Source: CBDCFV01 sp965216425
GTDB lineage: Bacteria; Chloroflexota; Dehalococcoidia; Lucifugimonadales; UBA3495
Assembly (NCBI GenBank): GCA_965216425.1
Contig: CBDCFV010000007.1
Location: 310,001 to 374,000, forward strand
Length of the DNA stretch: 64,000 nt
Reading direction: 5' to 3'
This document shows positions 52,908 to 62,125 of this stretch, one piece after another; the first letter of the stretch is position 1; each line of letters starts with the position of its first letter. The position numbers and the translations under genes are program-made. A model generated the notes under the pieces. The model ran no database searches. It had not been told where the DNA came from and saw only the letters and a list, made by a program, of their open reading frames with translations.

Positions 52908-53891
52908 CGCCATCCCCTCCTCACACGTCCCAATCATCTTCTCCCTATGCTTGGTAGAATACACTTGGTCAGTACTCATTTCAAAGATGTTGGACTACTA
53001 GTGATACTCCTGGCATGCGGGGGCGGGGAGCCCACTGACGTCCCGGCCGACGCCACTTTCTCACAGGCCACGGAGGCTCCGGCAGCAACTGCCAGTCCCT
53101 CGCCAACGCCGGAACCGACTGCTACGCCCAAGCCGACTGTCACACCAGCCCCCACGGCGACCGCGATACCGGAACCGACTGCCATGCCCAAGCCGACTGC
53201 TACACCAGCGCCCACGGCGACCGCGGTACCGGAACCGACTGCCACGCCAGTGACCGCGGTACCGGAACCTGAAGTGACCGCAGAGCCCACAGCCGCTGCG
53301 CAAGTTCCCGGAACCGGGGCAATAACGCCTCTGCGTCTGAATGACCCGCTAACGGTTGCGTCTGAGTTGTCAGAGTCCGAACTGGCTTGTCTTACAGGAG
53401 TGGCGGATATAGGGCGCCTGATGGCGGTCTTCGCCGCACCGGAACTGGCATCACCCGAAGAACGGACCCAGTTTGTTGGCTGTCTTGAGGACGAATCGCT
53501 GTTGCGCGTCTTCCTCACCGACATGATCGAGGGCACCGGTCCCCTAAGCGTAGAGACCTCTGCATGCATCCGTACAGGGATGGAGGGAGTCGACCTGCGT
53601 GTAGTGATGGCCTCAGGCCCGAAGGGCGGCGAAGAAGCGGCTATGGCTGGCAGCATGTCTGCCTTCATCCTGACGTTGATGTGCCTGAACGATGAAGAGT
53701 GGGAGGGCGCCGCTGCCATGCTGGGCTCCGCTCCGGAAGAACGGGAAAATTTGCAGTGTGTGCTGGAAAAAATGGGCGGGCCTGAAGGCTTCGCCGAAAC
53801 GCTGGGTGCAGGCGACGAAAGCTCATTCTTCGCGCTGTTCGGGGCGGTAACGGAGTGCGGAGTGCAGATGGGAGGCCCACCGGGAGGCTAG

Positions 53892-54624
53892 ACTGAGGCT
53901 GAGCTTGCGGCGGCTCAGGCTCGCCGGATGGGGATGGGCTCCCTGCCGCCCTGGCCCAAGAGGAAACCGACATCTGGAGCGCCATCCTTACGGTGAGGCA
54001 GTCCTGAAAATCTTCGGCCACCGGGTCGCCATCCATCGAGGGAACGTCCCGGGTGGGCGAGAGAGGAATTCACCGGGAATTTGCGCTTGGGAACAAAAGC
54101 CATGGCACAAAAGAAGGTCAGCCACTTCCTGGCCGAGTTGGCCAATCGGAAAGATGAGGTGAAACGTCACCCCCGCGCAGGCGGGGGCGGGAATCTATAG
54201 GCCTCGGTCAGCGACGTGAGGAAATCAGAGAGATTGATTGGTTTTGAGATAGTCTCTTAGCTGGACTTTGTACAAAGTTGGTTAGAAGCCATTAGATACA
54301 AAGGTGTGGCTATAAATCTCTTTTTCCATACTTTTTCAATGTCGTCTCTGGACCCTACATTGAAAAAATGCCCTATCTACGTGATCTTACATATGATGCA
54401 AACCTGAGTAATGTACAAAGTCGAGCTGAGTACTACAGCAGGATATAATTTCCAGTGGGTTCAGATAGCCTTGAGCATATTGAGTTCCAGTTATCGGACT
54501 GGCGGCTTGGAATCATTCGTGACAAATCTGCATCCAACTCAAGCGAGCAGCTGAAAGTTCCACTGCAGTGGGTGTGCTGCTGTAGTATCAAGAAGACTAC
54601 CGTGACGTCAAACCAGTATTCCAA
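53892..54624. other. Region with a possible truncated small gene
   Basis: About 730 bases. At 54102 a frame begins MAQKKVSHFLAELANRKDEV, which looks like the N-terminus of a Nif11/LigA-like small protein, but it runs within about 25 codons into a REP-like palindrome (CACCCCCGCGCAGGCGGGGG near 54166) and stops. The rest, especially 54240-54420, is AT-rich and shows nothing recognisable. Confidence 0.4.
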
Positions 54625-56356
54625 ATGGCTCAGGTAAACGAAAACATCCTCTACCAACCGGATGAGCAGCCAAGCCATCCGGCATCTCTGGCTCACGGAT
54701 TCCAGAATGTCATGACCCTCATGGCGGCAATGGCCGCCACGACGTCGATCATCGCTGTGGCGGGCGGGCAATCCCCAAGGTTATCTGTCCTGGATATTCT
54801 TTTCGGCCCTCGTGCTTTGCGGAACAGGCTCGATGCTGCAAACCTTTCGCTTCTGGAGATTCGGGTCGGGATATTCCCTCAGCGTAATTTCCGCATCCGC
54901 CTTGATTGCCATCTGTATCTCAGCGCTGTTGGCCGGCGGCCCGGCGTTGCTGTCGAGCCTGATCGTCGCTTCATCCTTGATACAGTTTGTGTTCATATTC
55001 TGGCTCTCCTGGCTGCGCCGCGTCATCAGCCCTCTGGTCGCCGGAACGGTCCTCATGTTGCTGGCCTCGACGATAATAACCGTCGTACTAAGCAGGCTTT
55101 CTGACTTGCCGGAAGGCGCTCCCCCGGTGGCGGCACCCATCCTGGCGGGAACGACCCTGTTCATCCTGATGATGCTGAGGCTGTTCGTGTCGCCCAAGTT
55201 ACAGCAATGGGCGCCGGTCGTCGCGATCGTGGTCGGGTGCGCAATAGCGGCCCCGTTCGGCGCATACGACTGGCGGCACGTTGTGGAAGCTTCCTGGATT
55301 GGTGTTCCCAGTTATACTTGGCCGGGATTCGACCTGAGCTTTGGCGCGACTTTCTGGGGGCTTTTGCCGGGATTCGTAATAGTAAACATGGCAACCACCA
55401 TCAATTCGATCAGCGACACCGTAGTAATCCAGCAGGTGGCGTGGCGCAGACCCCGGGCCACGGACTTCCGCGTAGTTCAAGGGGCGCACAACCTGGTGGT
55501 GTTAACCAATCTCGTGGCCGCCGCTCTGGGCGCGCTTCCCACTATGATAGGAGCGTCCAATTCCGCGCGGGTGATGCTCACCGGCGTCGCGTCGCGGCGC
55601 ATGGGGGTCTATGGAGGCCTGATTCTGATAGCGGTGGCGTTCTCTCCAAAGCTGATAGCCTTGGTTGTCGCCACTCCACGCCCTGTCTTGGTGGCGTACA
55701 TGATCTTTATGTTGTCGCTCCTCTTTGTGCAGGGTATGAGGACCGTTTTCAGGGATGGCGTAGACGGGCGAAAAGCCGCGGTGATAGGGGTATCACTCTG
55801 GATAGGTATAGGTTTTCAGAACCAGGTGATTCTGCCCGATCTGCTGACTGGAACCTTGGGTACTCTGCTCAGCAACGGCATGACAACCGGTTCGGTCTGC
55901 GTGATCTTGCTCGCTCTGCTGATGGAGTTCACTTCCAAGCGTCGCAGGCGGTTGAATGTGGCGATGAACCTTTCGTCATTGCCCAGAATTGACTCCTTCC
56001 TCCAAGCATTCGCTACCAGCGTCGGCTGGAATGAGGCATCGATAAACCGACTGAGGTCAGCCGGAGAGGAAACTCTGTCGAGCCTGCTGTCGCAGGATGA
56101 GGAGTCTGAAGAGGACGCCGGAAAGCGCTTGATTGTCGCTGCCCGCCGAGCAGAGGCCGCCATTGAGATGGAATTTGTAGTGACCACCGAGGGCGGGAAT
56201 CTGGAGGACAAGATGGCTTATTTGAACGAAGAGCCTGAGATACAGGACGAGCGCGAAATCTCCTTCCGCCTCCTGCGTCATTACGCATCCTCGGTCCATC
56301 ACCATAAATACCACGACACAGATATTGTTACGGTGCAGGTTACCCCTTCGTCATAG
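54625..56356 (+). pseudogene. NCS2-type permease with C-terminal HATPase-like domain, frameshifted
   Basis: The first about 50 codons (HGFQNVMTLMAAMAATTSI) are in one frame, the rest (LVLCGTGSMLQ to the end) in another. Dropping one C from CCCC at 54773-54776 joins them as GGQSQGYLSWIFFSAL, a good permease fit, so a single inserted base separates them; it may be real or a sequence error. The membrane part resembles uracil-xanthine permeases, with VNMATTINSISDTV and GALPTMIGASNSARVMLTGVAS in separate helices. After about residue 400 follows a domain with INRLRSAGEETLSSLLS resembling anti-sigma/HATPase proteins. Confidence 0.75.
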
Positions 56357-56749
56357 TGCCGCAAGGGTGGCCGGTCGTCCTGCACGGTTGATTTCGCCGG
56401 TTCGCTGGGGGCGGGCATACCCTCCAATTCCAACAGGAAAATGCGAGGCGACGATTCCCTGATGAAGGCTTAGCCGGTTGGTCTACCCATTCCGTCGTTT
56501 CGAGAACCGTCGTTGTAATGCTGGTCCGCTACAGGCATTTCCACCTGGAGCCGCTTGCGTGCAGTCCCGTACTACCGTGGTTTCCGGCGCTGCCTTCCGT
56601 ATTCACCTAGCCAAGAACTTCCTCAATCCGTTTACGTACCCGTAGCGTAGTGAGATCCGAGATGAACTCACGTCCCACCACTAAGACAAGAGAGGGAATA
56701 GCGTCCCACTTATGGCACCGTCGAGAAACCTGCGATAGAATCCCGAATC
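56357..56749. other. Intergenic region, no gene recognised
   Basis: About 390 bases between the permease and an SDR gene; no conserved frame or convincing promoter was found. Confidence 0.5.
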
Positions 56750-57610
56750 ATGGAAGGGAAGACTTGTTTGATAACCGGCGGTAGTGACGGTATCGGCTAT
56801 GTGGCCGCGCGGGAACTGGCTCGTATGGGTGCAACTGTGGTGATCGCCGGACGGAACAACACGAAAACCGCCGCCGCCGTGGAGCGCATCATAGGGGAGA
56901 CCGGCAACCGCGACGTACGTTACATGCTGGCCGACCTGTCGTCGCAGGGGGATGTGCTCAGGCTGGCAGACCAAGTGAAGCAACAAGTGCCCAGGCTGGA
57001 CGTTCTGGTGAACAATGCCGGCGCCATATTTCTTTCCAATCGCCGCAGTGTTGAAGGCATTGAAATGACGTTCGCCCTGAATCACTTGGGTTATTTCTTG
57101 TTGACCACACTGCTGCTGGACCTGCTGAAAGCCTCTACGCCGGCCCGGATCGTCAACGTCTCGTCCAGTTCCCACTTTTCGGCTGGTAATTTCCGATTGG
57201 AGGACCTGCCGAAGCCCGGAAGCAATGGCGGTTACCGGGCATACGGACGCTCCAAGCTCTGCAACATCCTGTTCACCTACGAACTGGCGCGACGGCTTGA
57301 AGGTTCGGGCGTAACGGTCAACGCCCTGCATCCCGGGCTGGTACGCACCAACATAGCGCGAAACAACGGCCTTCTGGGCCGCGTGGTCAACTTCTTTATC
57401 GGCGCCCGCGGCGTCGATGCCGTGAAGGGAGCGGAGACGTTGAATTATCTGGCGACCTCGCCCGAAGTTGCAGGGATCACGGGCAAGTTTTTTGTGGACT
57501 GCCGAGCCGTGCCGTCGTCTGCTCTGAGCTACGACGCTGGGCTGGCCTCAGACCTTTGGGAATTGAGTGAACGCCTGACAGTGCCAGGATCGACGGTAAA
57601 GGGAGATTAG
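56750..57610 (+). CDS. Short-chain dehydrogenase/reductase (retinol-dehydrogenase-like)
   Basis: A 286-residue SDR resembling RDH/WW-domain-oxidoreductase-type proteins. TCLITGGSDGIGYVAAREL is the cofactor region, NNAGAIF and NVSSSSHFSAG the core and the YGRSKLCNIL motif (Tyr, Lys) the active site. The FALNHLGYFLLT segment is typical for this subgroup. No strong ribosome-binding site precedes ATG 56750. Substrate unknown. Confidence 0.88.
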   Translation: MEGKTCLITGGSDGIGYVAARELARMGATVVIAGRNNTKTAAAVERIIGETGNRDVRYMLADLSSQGDVLRLADQVKQQVPRLDVLVNNAGAIFLSNRRSVEGIEMTFALNHLGYFLLTTLLLDLLKASTPARIVNVSSSSHFSAGNFRLEDLPKPGSNGGYRAYGRSKLCNILFTYELARRLEGSGVTVNALHPGLVRTNIARNNGLLGRVVNFFIGARGVDAVKGAETLNYLATSPEVAGITGKFFVDCRAVPSSALSYDAGLASDLWELSERLTVPGSTVKGD

Positions 57611-57709
57611 CGGGGGCTTCCCATCTAGCCTGTAAACGGCGGATGTAAAGTGGGCCGCGTGGGCGGAATATTGCTGACACTTGGCAATTGAATACTGTAC
57701 CGGCCACCA

Positions 57710-57922
57710 TCATTCATAGGGTTGTAGCCGACCCCATGGATGGTGCGATAGGATGGGCAGAGTGGACGTATATTCGCGGGTTCGCCGGGCGGTGTCGGTT
57801 ACGCAGCAGTACATAGTGCCGCCAATCATAAAGGCGGACCGCCGAACATTTTGCGTTCGGCAGGCGGCGCGGGTTTGCAGTTCTGCCTTGATGCGTAGGG
57901 CCAGCGTCTCGTCATAAGCCAT
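57710..57922 (-). pseudogene. Decayed TfoX N-terminal-domain gene
   Basis: The start MAYDETLALRIKAELQ and the later SAFMIGGTMYCCVTD match the TfoX N-terminal domain, but the segment between (expected to read like ERKMFGG) is in another frame, where ERKMFGG is indeed seen. Two compensating indels and a lost C-terminal part suggest a decayed gene. It lies directly before the TIGR03086-type gene in the minus direction. Confidence 0.55.
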
Positions 57923-57934
57923 TGGTCAAGTCCT

Positions 57935-58534
57935 TTATGGCTGACGCCCCATATAGGCCATCATCTGATCCTGCCGACTGGCCCCGTCCGGTAGGGCAAT
58001 CTCCGGCCCGATAAATCCGGCCTCACGTCCCATATCAGCGAACCCGGACTTGAGCATCGGAAAAGCGAAGTCCACTAACTCCGGTTCGAGGGTGGCGTCC
58101 TGCCCGGTGGCTTTGGCCAAATCCCAACAGTGGATAAACTGATCCAGCCACGTGCCCACCAGAAACTGACTCATGGGCATATCTCCGAAGGGGGTGGGGG
58201 CAACCTTTTCCAGCGTGCCGGGTTGGCTGGCAAGTTCCAGAACCCGGTCAACTTCGTCTCGATAGGCTTGGGACAAATTTGAGGCGTCGTGTTCGCTAAT
58301 GTGAGAGCTATCGGCGGCAGCGAGCTGGATGTTGGGCGGGTTGCCGGCCATAGTGCCGGCGGCAAATTCGAGACCGCCAATCAGGTGGTTGATCAGCCCG
58401 TGCACATCCCACTCCGAGCAGGCCGTCGGGTCAGAAAGCTGCGATTGCTGAACACCGGCAACCACCTCTTTGACGTGGTTGGTAGCCTTGCCCAGCAGGT
58501 CCGCCGGGTTTGGCATAGTTGCTTCTGAAGTCAT
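57935..58534 (-). CDS. DinB-like TIGR03086-family metal-binding protein
   Basis: A 199-residue four-helix-bundle protein related to mycothiol maleylpyruvate isomerases. Seen: SEWDVHGLINHLIGG (with the first metal His), the later LDQFIHCWDLAKATG and the closing FIGPEIALPDGASRQDQMMAYMGR. The three-His metal site of the family is plausible (HLIGG, FIHCWD). GGGGGA precedes the ATG. Unknown substrate; mycothiol or another thiol may be involved. Confidence 0.85.
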   Translation of the reverse strand: MTSEATMPNPADLLGKATNHVKEVVAGVQQSQLSDPTACSEWDVHGLINHLIGGLEFAAGTMAGNPPNIQLAAADSSHISEHDASNLSQAYRDEVDRVLELASQPGTLEKVAPTPFGDMPMSQFLVGTWLDQFIHCWDLAKATGQDATLEPELVDFAFPMLKSGFADMGREAGFIGPEIALPDGASRQDQMMAYMGRQP

Positions 58535-58616
58535 TTATGTCCCCCAATATGTGAATTGTGACAGGCATTGTATCAACCTGGGGGTGATATCCGTCACTGG
58601 CAACTGTCACCAAAAA

Positions 58617-59288
58617 TCAGAAAACCTGGGGACATGGCCTTGTGAACACGTTCCACTCGCCGGACTCGGCATCGTAGCGGGAGTTGACGAAGACGCACCA
58701 GTTGGCGTCGTCCATCTCCGGATAGTCGCTGCGGTAGTAGAAACCGGGCCGGCGGGTTTCCTTCCGGTGCAGCATATGGTGCAGGTGAGCCTCGCCCATC
58801 CAGGCTCGGTGGATGAGCTCGTGGCAGCGCAGGATGATGGCATCGTTGGTGGTGAAACCGGCGGAACCTCCGGCCACGTACTCGTCCATCAGCTGTTGCA
58901 GGCGGAACAGACTCTGACGGGGCGACAGGTAGTTGGGGTTCACGTCGGGGTTGGTGGATGCGTACTGGTTCTCCTCGAACGTGAACATTGGCGCCCATAC
59001 CTATTGCTCGATTTGCCGGTCATCAACGTTGGGGGCGTCGCGGTGGTCCAGGCCGTAGGAAACGGCTGATTTACCGACCAGACGCCCTTCGGTGAAAGAA
59101 CCCGACGAAAACTTATGCGGACACGCGACCGCGCCGTCGCCAGCGGCGAAAAGTCCGCTGACAGTGGTCATCTTGCTGTAACCCCAGTGGTACTCCTCCG
59201 GAGCAACGTACGCTGGGCCGCTCACCCAGGCGCCGGCCTCGCCGCTGTGGCTGTCAACGTTGTAGTTGTCCAGCGAATGGGAGCCTCA
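58617..59288 (-). pseudogene. AprA-like FAD subunit, C-terminal fragment with in-frame stop
   Basis: About 220 codons matching the C-terminal half of adenylylsulfate reductase alpha-subunit-like flavoproteins: SGPAYVAPEEYHWGY, TTVSGLFAAGDGAVACPHKF, SSGSFTEGRLVGKSAVSY, then FVNSRYDAESGEWNVFTRPC. A TAG at 59001-59003 lies in frame, between RQIEQ and VWAPMF. The 5' part is missing: at about 59288, after GSHSLDNYNVDSHSG, the sequence switches to an integrase fragment. No AprB follows. Confidence 0.75.
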
Positions 59289-59292
59289 CTGA

Positions 59293-59565
59293 GTGACCAA
59301 GCGGTTTAATCCGGTTGCGTGGATGGCGGGGTTTGATAGGTTGCGGTTTCACGGCCTGCGGCATACGCTCGCTTCTTTGATGTTGGCTGGAGGGGTGCAT
59401 TTGGAGGTGGTGTCCGAGAGGTTGGGACACAGTGGCGTTGGGATTACTGGTGACTTGTATTCCCATGTGTTGCCTACAGTGCAACTGGATGCCGTGGAGA
59501 GGTTTGGAGTGTCGTGGAGGGAATGGCTGGCAAAAAGTGGGGATAGAGATGGAGTCGGAGGGTGA
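59293..59565 (+). pseudogene. Tyrosine recombinase (integrase) C-terminal fragment
   Basis: About 90 codons of a phage-type integrase: FHGLRHTLASLMLAGG carries the HxLR part of the active site, ERLGHSG the second His and YSHVLPTVQ the catalytic Tyr region. The catalytic domain start and the N-terminal domains are gone. It sits next to a tRNA-Leu 3' fragment, the expected position at an element's end. Confidence 0.82.
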
Positions 59566-59601
59566 TGATAGTTGAAAACCCTTAATTTCGTGCCTGAAGA
59601 T

Positions 59602-59656
59602 TGGTGCCGGGAGAGGGATTCGAACCCACACATCCTCTCGGACAGCGGATTTTAAG
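59602..59656 (-). other. tRNA-Leu 3' fragment, probable attachment site
   Basis: On the minus strand the end of a tRNA is clear: CTTAAAATCCGC (anticodon loop, TAA), a long-variable-arm piece, the T-arm GTGGGTTCGAATCCC and the acceptor end CCCGGCACCA. The 5' half is absent. It lies about 40 bases from the integrase fragment, the usual layout of an att site left by an integrated element. Confidence 0.8.
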
Positions 59657-60117
59657 ATTGTTTGGGTGGTGAAGAAGGAGGGTGCTCAGGCTCAAAAAAG
59701 TGAGGACGAAGGCCGGTCGAGGTGGTGTTTGTGAGAGGCTGTCGTTCTATAACGTTCTGGAACGTTCCATAGCGTCCTGTAGGGGAATGTCAAAAATGGT
59801 TGTCTGATGAGATAAAAGGAGGTTGTCGAAAGGCGCAAGGGGCGGGTGCAAACCGGCCCCTTTTCATGGTTAGGGAATGTCGAAATACGGGGTTGTAGAT
59901 GGGACGTAAGGCCGGTTTTCACATGCCCTTTTTTATGGCGCCGGGTTGGTGGTCAATGAGCGTTTAACCAATCCGGGATGGTTGATGAAGGGGCCGGTTT
60001 TACCGACCCCTTCTGTATGGTTCGGTGTGCTGTTCAAAGGGCCTTTAAACAAGTTGGGACGGTGGGGATCGTGTTGGTTTGGGCTTTGGTGCGATTTCCA
60101 TTCAACGGGCCGCGAAA
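59657..60117. other. Non-coding remnant region
   Basis: About 460 bases with low-complexity G-rich runs and repeats of a GGGGCCGGTTTT-like motif (near 59855 and 59990), and no recognisable gene. Confidence 0.4.
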
Positions 60118-60527
60118 TCATAAGTGCGGAACGTGGTTCTTGAGGGGAGCGTTGCTCAGGACGGCACCGACGTGGGCGCAGGCCTCGCCCCACTTGGGTC
60201 CGTGGGACATGGCGGCGTCGGTGAAGGCGTGGGCCAGTTCATGGATCATGAGTTCGGTCTGGTCCTTGCCGCGTGCGGCGAAGAACTCTTGGGGAAACTT
60301 GGCGACGTTGAAGGTGATGATGGGGGCGTCGGTATTGGCGGTGCATGAGAACTGGTGCTTCTGTCCTTCGTCTCTGACGAACTCGATGGTGACGGCTTTG
60401 CCGACCAGGACTCCGAGGTAACGGGCCCACTCTGCGAATTCCAGTGTGGCTGGATCGTTGGATACGTCGATGGGCGGTCCCATGTCGGGGTCTCGGCCGA
60501 AGAGTTCCTTGGCACCTTTGAGGTCTC
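60118..60527 (-). pseudogene. Zincin-like metallopeptidase, cut by IS701
   Basis: Reading LGDLKGAKELFGRDPDMGPP from the IS end, the frame continues through VTIEFVRDEGQ and ELMIHELAHAFTDAAMSHG to a stop. HELAH is an HExxH zinc motif, with a later Glu-rich helix (KWGEACAHVG). Such domains are frequent on plasmids and phages. The 5' part is lost or displaced where the IS701 sits. Confidence 0.65.
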
Positions 60528-60850
60528 CTAATACTATAGTCGCAGATCATACAGGCGCCGTTTGTAGTGGCATTTCTGGGCTCTGGCTTGGTGGCGCCGT
60601 CTCCACCACGACCAGTACAGGATGAAATCAGGCGGTTGGTTGTCCGTCCATACAAGGCGGGTGAGCAACCGGCGCACTTCCGGCACTGTCATGGGAATCA
60701 GCTCTTCATCCGGGCCGTAGCAGCCCCCTTTTCTCCCTGTTCCATGGCCTGATGCTTGATCACGGACAGATACGCGTGGGCCAGCATCGCCAGGGTGATG
60801 TGCCGGTACCAGCCGTCCCACCTCCGCACTTCATACTGGTCCAGTCCCAC

Positions 60851-60873
60851 CCCCGCCTTCGCGAGGGCAGGCT
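60851..60873 (-). repeat. 23-nt palindromic insertion in IS701 transposase (a)
   Basis: In its own orientation it begins AGCCTGCCCTCGCG and ends AAGGCGGGG, between CAG and GTG of the transposase. Confidence 0.88.
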
Positions 60874-61164
60874 CTGTCCCTTGGCCTCCTCAAAGCACTC
60901 CTCTATGGCCCACCGGGTCCCGGCGACCCACACCAGTTCCTCCAGGGTCGTTCCCGCCGGGCCGTAGCACACGTAGTAGGCCAGTTCCTCGGGCTTGGCC
61001 ACGCTGCGCCGGGCCAGCAGCCAACAGCCCTTGCCAGGCTCCCTCAGGGGACGTATATCCACAGTGGCCCAGTCGTAGATCCGTGGTCCCTTGGCTCCGT
61101 TCCCGACGCTGCACCTCACCCAAGCGCATTCCTCAACCCCAGAGGCCAGACGGTCGGCCCTCAC

Positions 61165-61187
61165 CCCCGCCTTCGCGGGGGCAGGCT
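61165..61187 (-). repeat. 23-nt palindromic insertion in IS701 transposase (b)
   Basis: Begins AGCCTGCCCCCGCG, ends AAGGCGGGG, between CAG and GTG. Differs from (a) by one base. Confidence 0.88.
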
Positions 61188-61799
61188 CTGGCCCAGCCCC
61201 CTGTCCGTCAAAGCCCATAGCTTCTCGCTGCGTTTGATGGCCAGCACGTGGGGAACGCACCGCCGTTCCAGCCACAGCCGCAGGTTGCGGTCGTTGCCGT
61301 AGACCTCGTCCCCGGCCACCCAGCCGAAGGGGACTCCCGACTCCACCGCCCGCTCCAGCATGAGCTGCGCCAGTTGCGGCTTGGTCCGGAATGCCACCCC
61401 CTCCGGCACTCCGGCCTCCAGCCACCGCTCCCAGTCCGCCGCCCACACTTGGGGCAGGTACAACTCCCGGTCCAGCAGCGTCCTCCCCCTGGCACTGGCA
61501 TAGGCCAGGAATACGCCAATCTGACTGTTCTCCATCCGCCCTGCCGCGCCGCTGTACTGACGCTGCACCCCAACCGACTTGTCCCCTTTCTTGAGGAATC
61601 CGGTCTCGTCCACCGCCAGAACTGCGTCAGCGTCGGCCAGATGCCGGGGCACGTAGCTCTTCAAGTCATCGCGAACCAGGTCCGCGTCCCACCGGTAGTT
61701 GTACAACAGGCGCTGCACCCCATCGGGAGTGGCGTCGCCTGCCCGCTCCGCCAATTGCCAGCCGTTCTTGCGCTCCACTGGACTTGGTAGTCCCCGCAG

Positions 61800-61822
61800 A
61801 GCCTGCCCTCGTGGAAACGGGG
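61800..61822 (+). repeat. 23-nt palindromic insertion in IS701 transposase (c)
   Basis: Opposite orientation to (a) and (b): begins AGCCTGCCCTCGTG, ends AAACGGGG, between CAG and GTA. Confidence 0.88.
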
Positions 61823-62125
61823 GTAGTCCAGCACCCGTCGGCGCGGCTCAGGACGCCGAAACCGTCCCGCAATGCACTCGTGCACCCGCTCGATGCCCTC
61901 GACCCACCGAGCCACTTCTGCCACCTCATCCCCTTGCCCTGCCACAGCCTCACCTCACCACCCGTTGATTGCCCCAATTCTATCCGTTTTTAATCTGCGA
62001 CTGTAGCACTAATGACAGACGGAGAGGAGTGTGACGGGAACGCGGCAGCGCGAATCTCAGCCCCGATTGGGGGTGGGTAAAACCCATGAGTAAAGCTTGT
62101 GATAATATGGCATCTTCACGGGTTT

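Larger units (their letters stand above)
51744..52998. mobile_element. IS630-family insertion sequence
   Basis: A 1255-bp element. The imperfect ends GTAGTTCAGCTATTTTGAA and (complement of the right end) GTAGTCCAACATCTTTGAA are inverted repeats. TA is duplicated at both sides (51742-51743 and 52999-53000), as expected for IS630/Tc1-mariner elements. The transposase gene runs on the minus strand. The element sits in the signal-peptide part of a lipoprotein gene. Confidence 0.92.
51702..53891 (+). pseudogene. Lipoprotein gene interrupted by IS630
   Basis: Joining 51702-51743 to 53001-53891 gives one clean 310-residue lipoprotein. The left part encodes MVSKLIGVPALIAL (after GAGGAAGAG); the right part continues VILLACGGGEP, completing a signal peptide with lipobox and lipidated Cys20. 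A Pro/Thr/Ala linker follows (about residues 40-110), then a folded domain with four helices and repeated Cys (ELACLTGVADIG, EDESLLRVFL, SACIRTGMEG, MCLNDEEW). The insertion removes the signal peptide from the main part, so the protein would not be exported unless a new start is used. Confidence 0.9.
60534..61945 (-). pseudogene. IS701 transposase broken by three 23-nt insertions
   Basis: Four pieces in different frames. From GTG 61945 EVARWVEGIERVHECIAGRF, then VERKNGWQLAERAGD, AVDETGFLKKG (first DDE Asp), later GWVAGDEVYGND (second Asp) and EELVWVAGTRWAIEECFEEAKG (Glu). Removing the insertions at 61800-61822, 61165-61187 and 60851-60873 restores RVLDYLRGL, DRGLGQVRADRL and EEAKGQVGLDQYEV. 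A further single-base shift near 60710-60735 separates the last part. All catalytic residues are still encoded. Confidence 0.88.
60532..62008. mobile_element. IS701-family insertion sequence with CTAA duplication
   Basis: A 1477-bp element. Its ends, TACTATAGTCGCAGAT and (complement of the right end) TGCTACAGTCGCAGAT, are inverted repeats. CTAA lies at both sides (60528-60531 and 62009-62012), as expected for IS701 elements that duplicate YTAR. One transposase gene on the minus strand; its stop codon is in the left end. Confidence 0.92.

Noticed and set aside
59602..59656. A complete tRNA gene
   Set aside because: Only the 3' half from the anticodon loop is present; no 5' acceptor strand or D-arm is found next to it.
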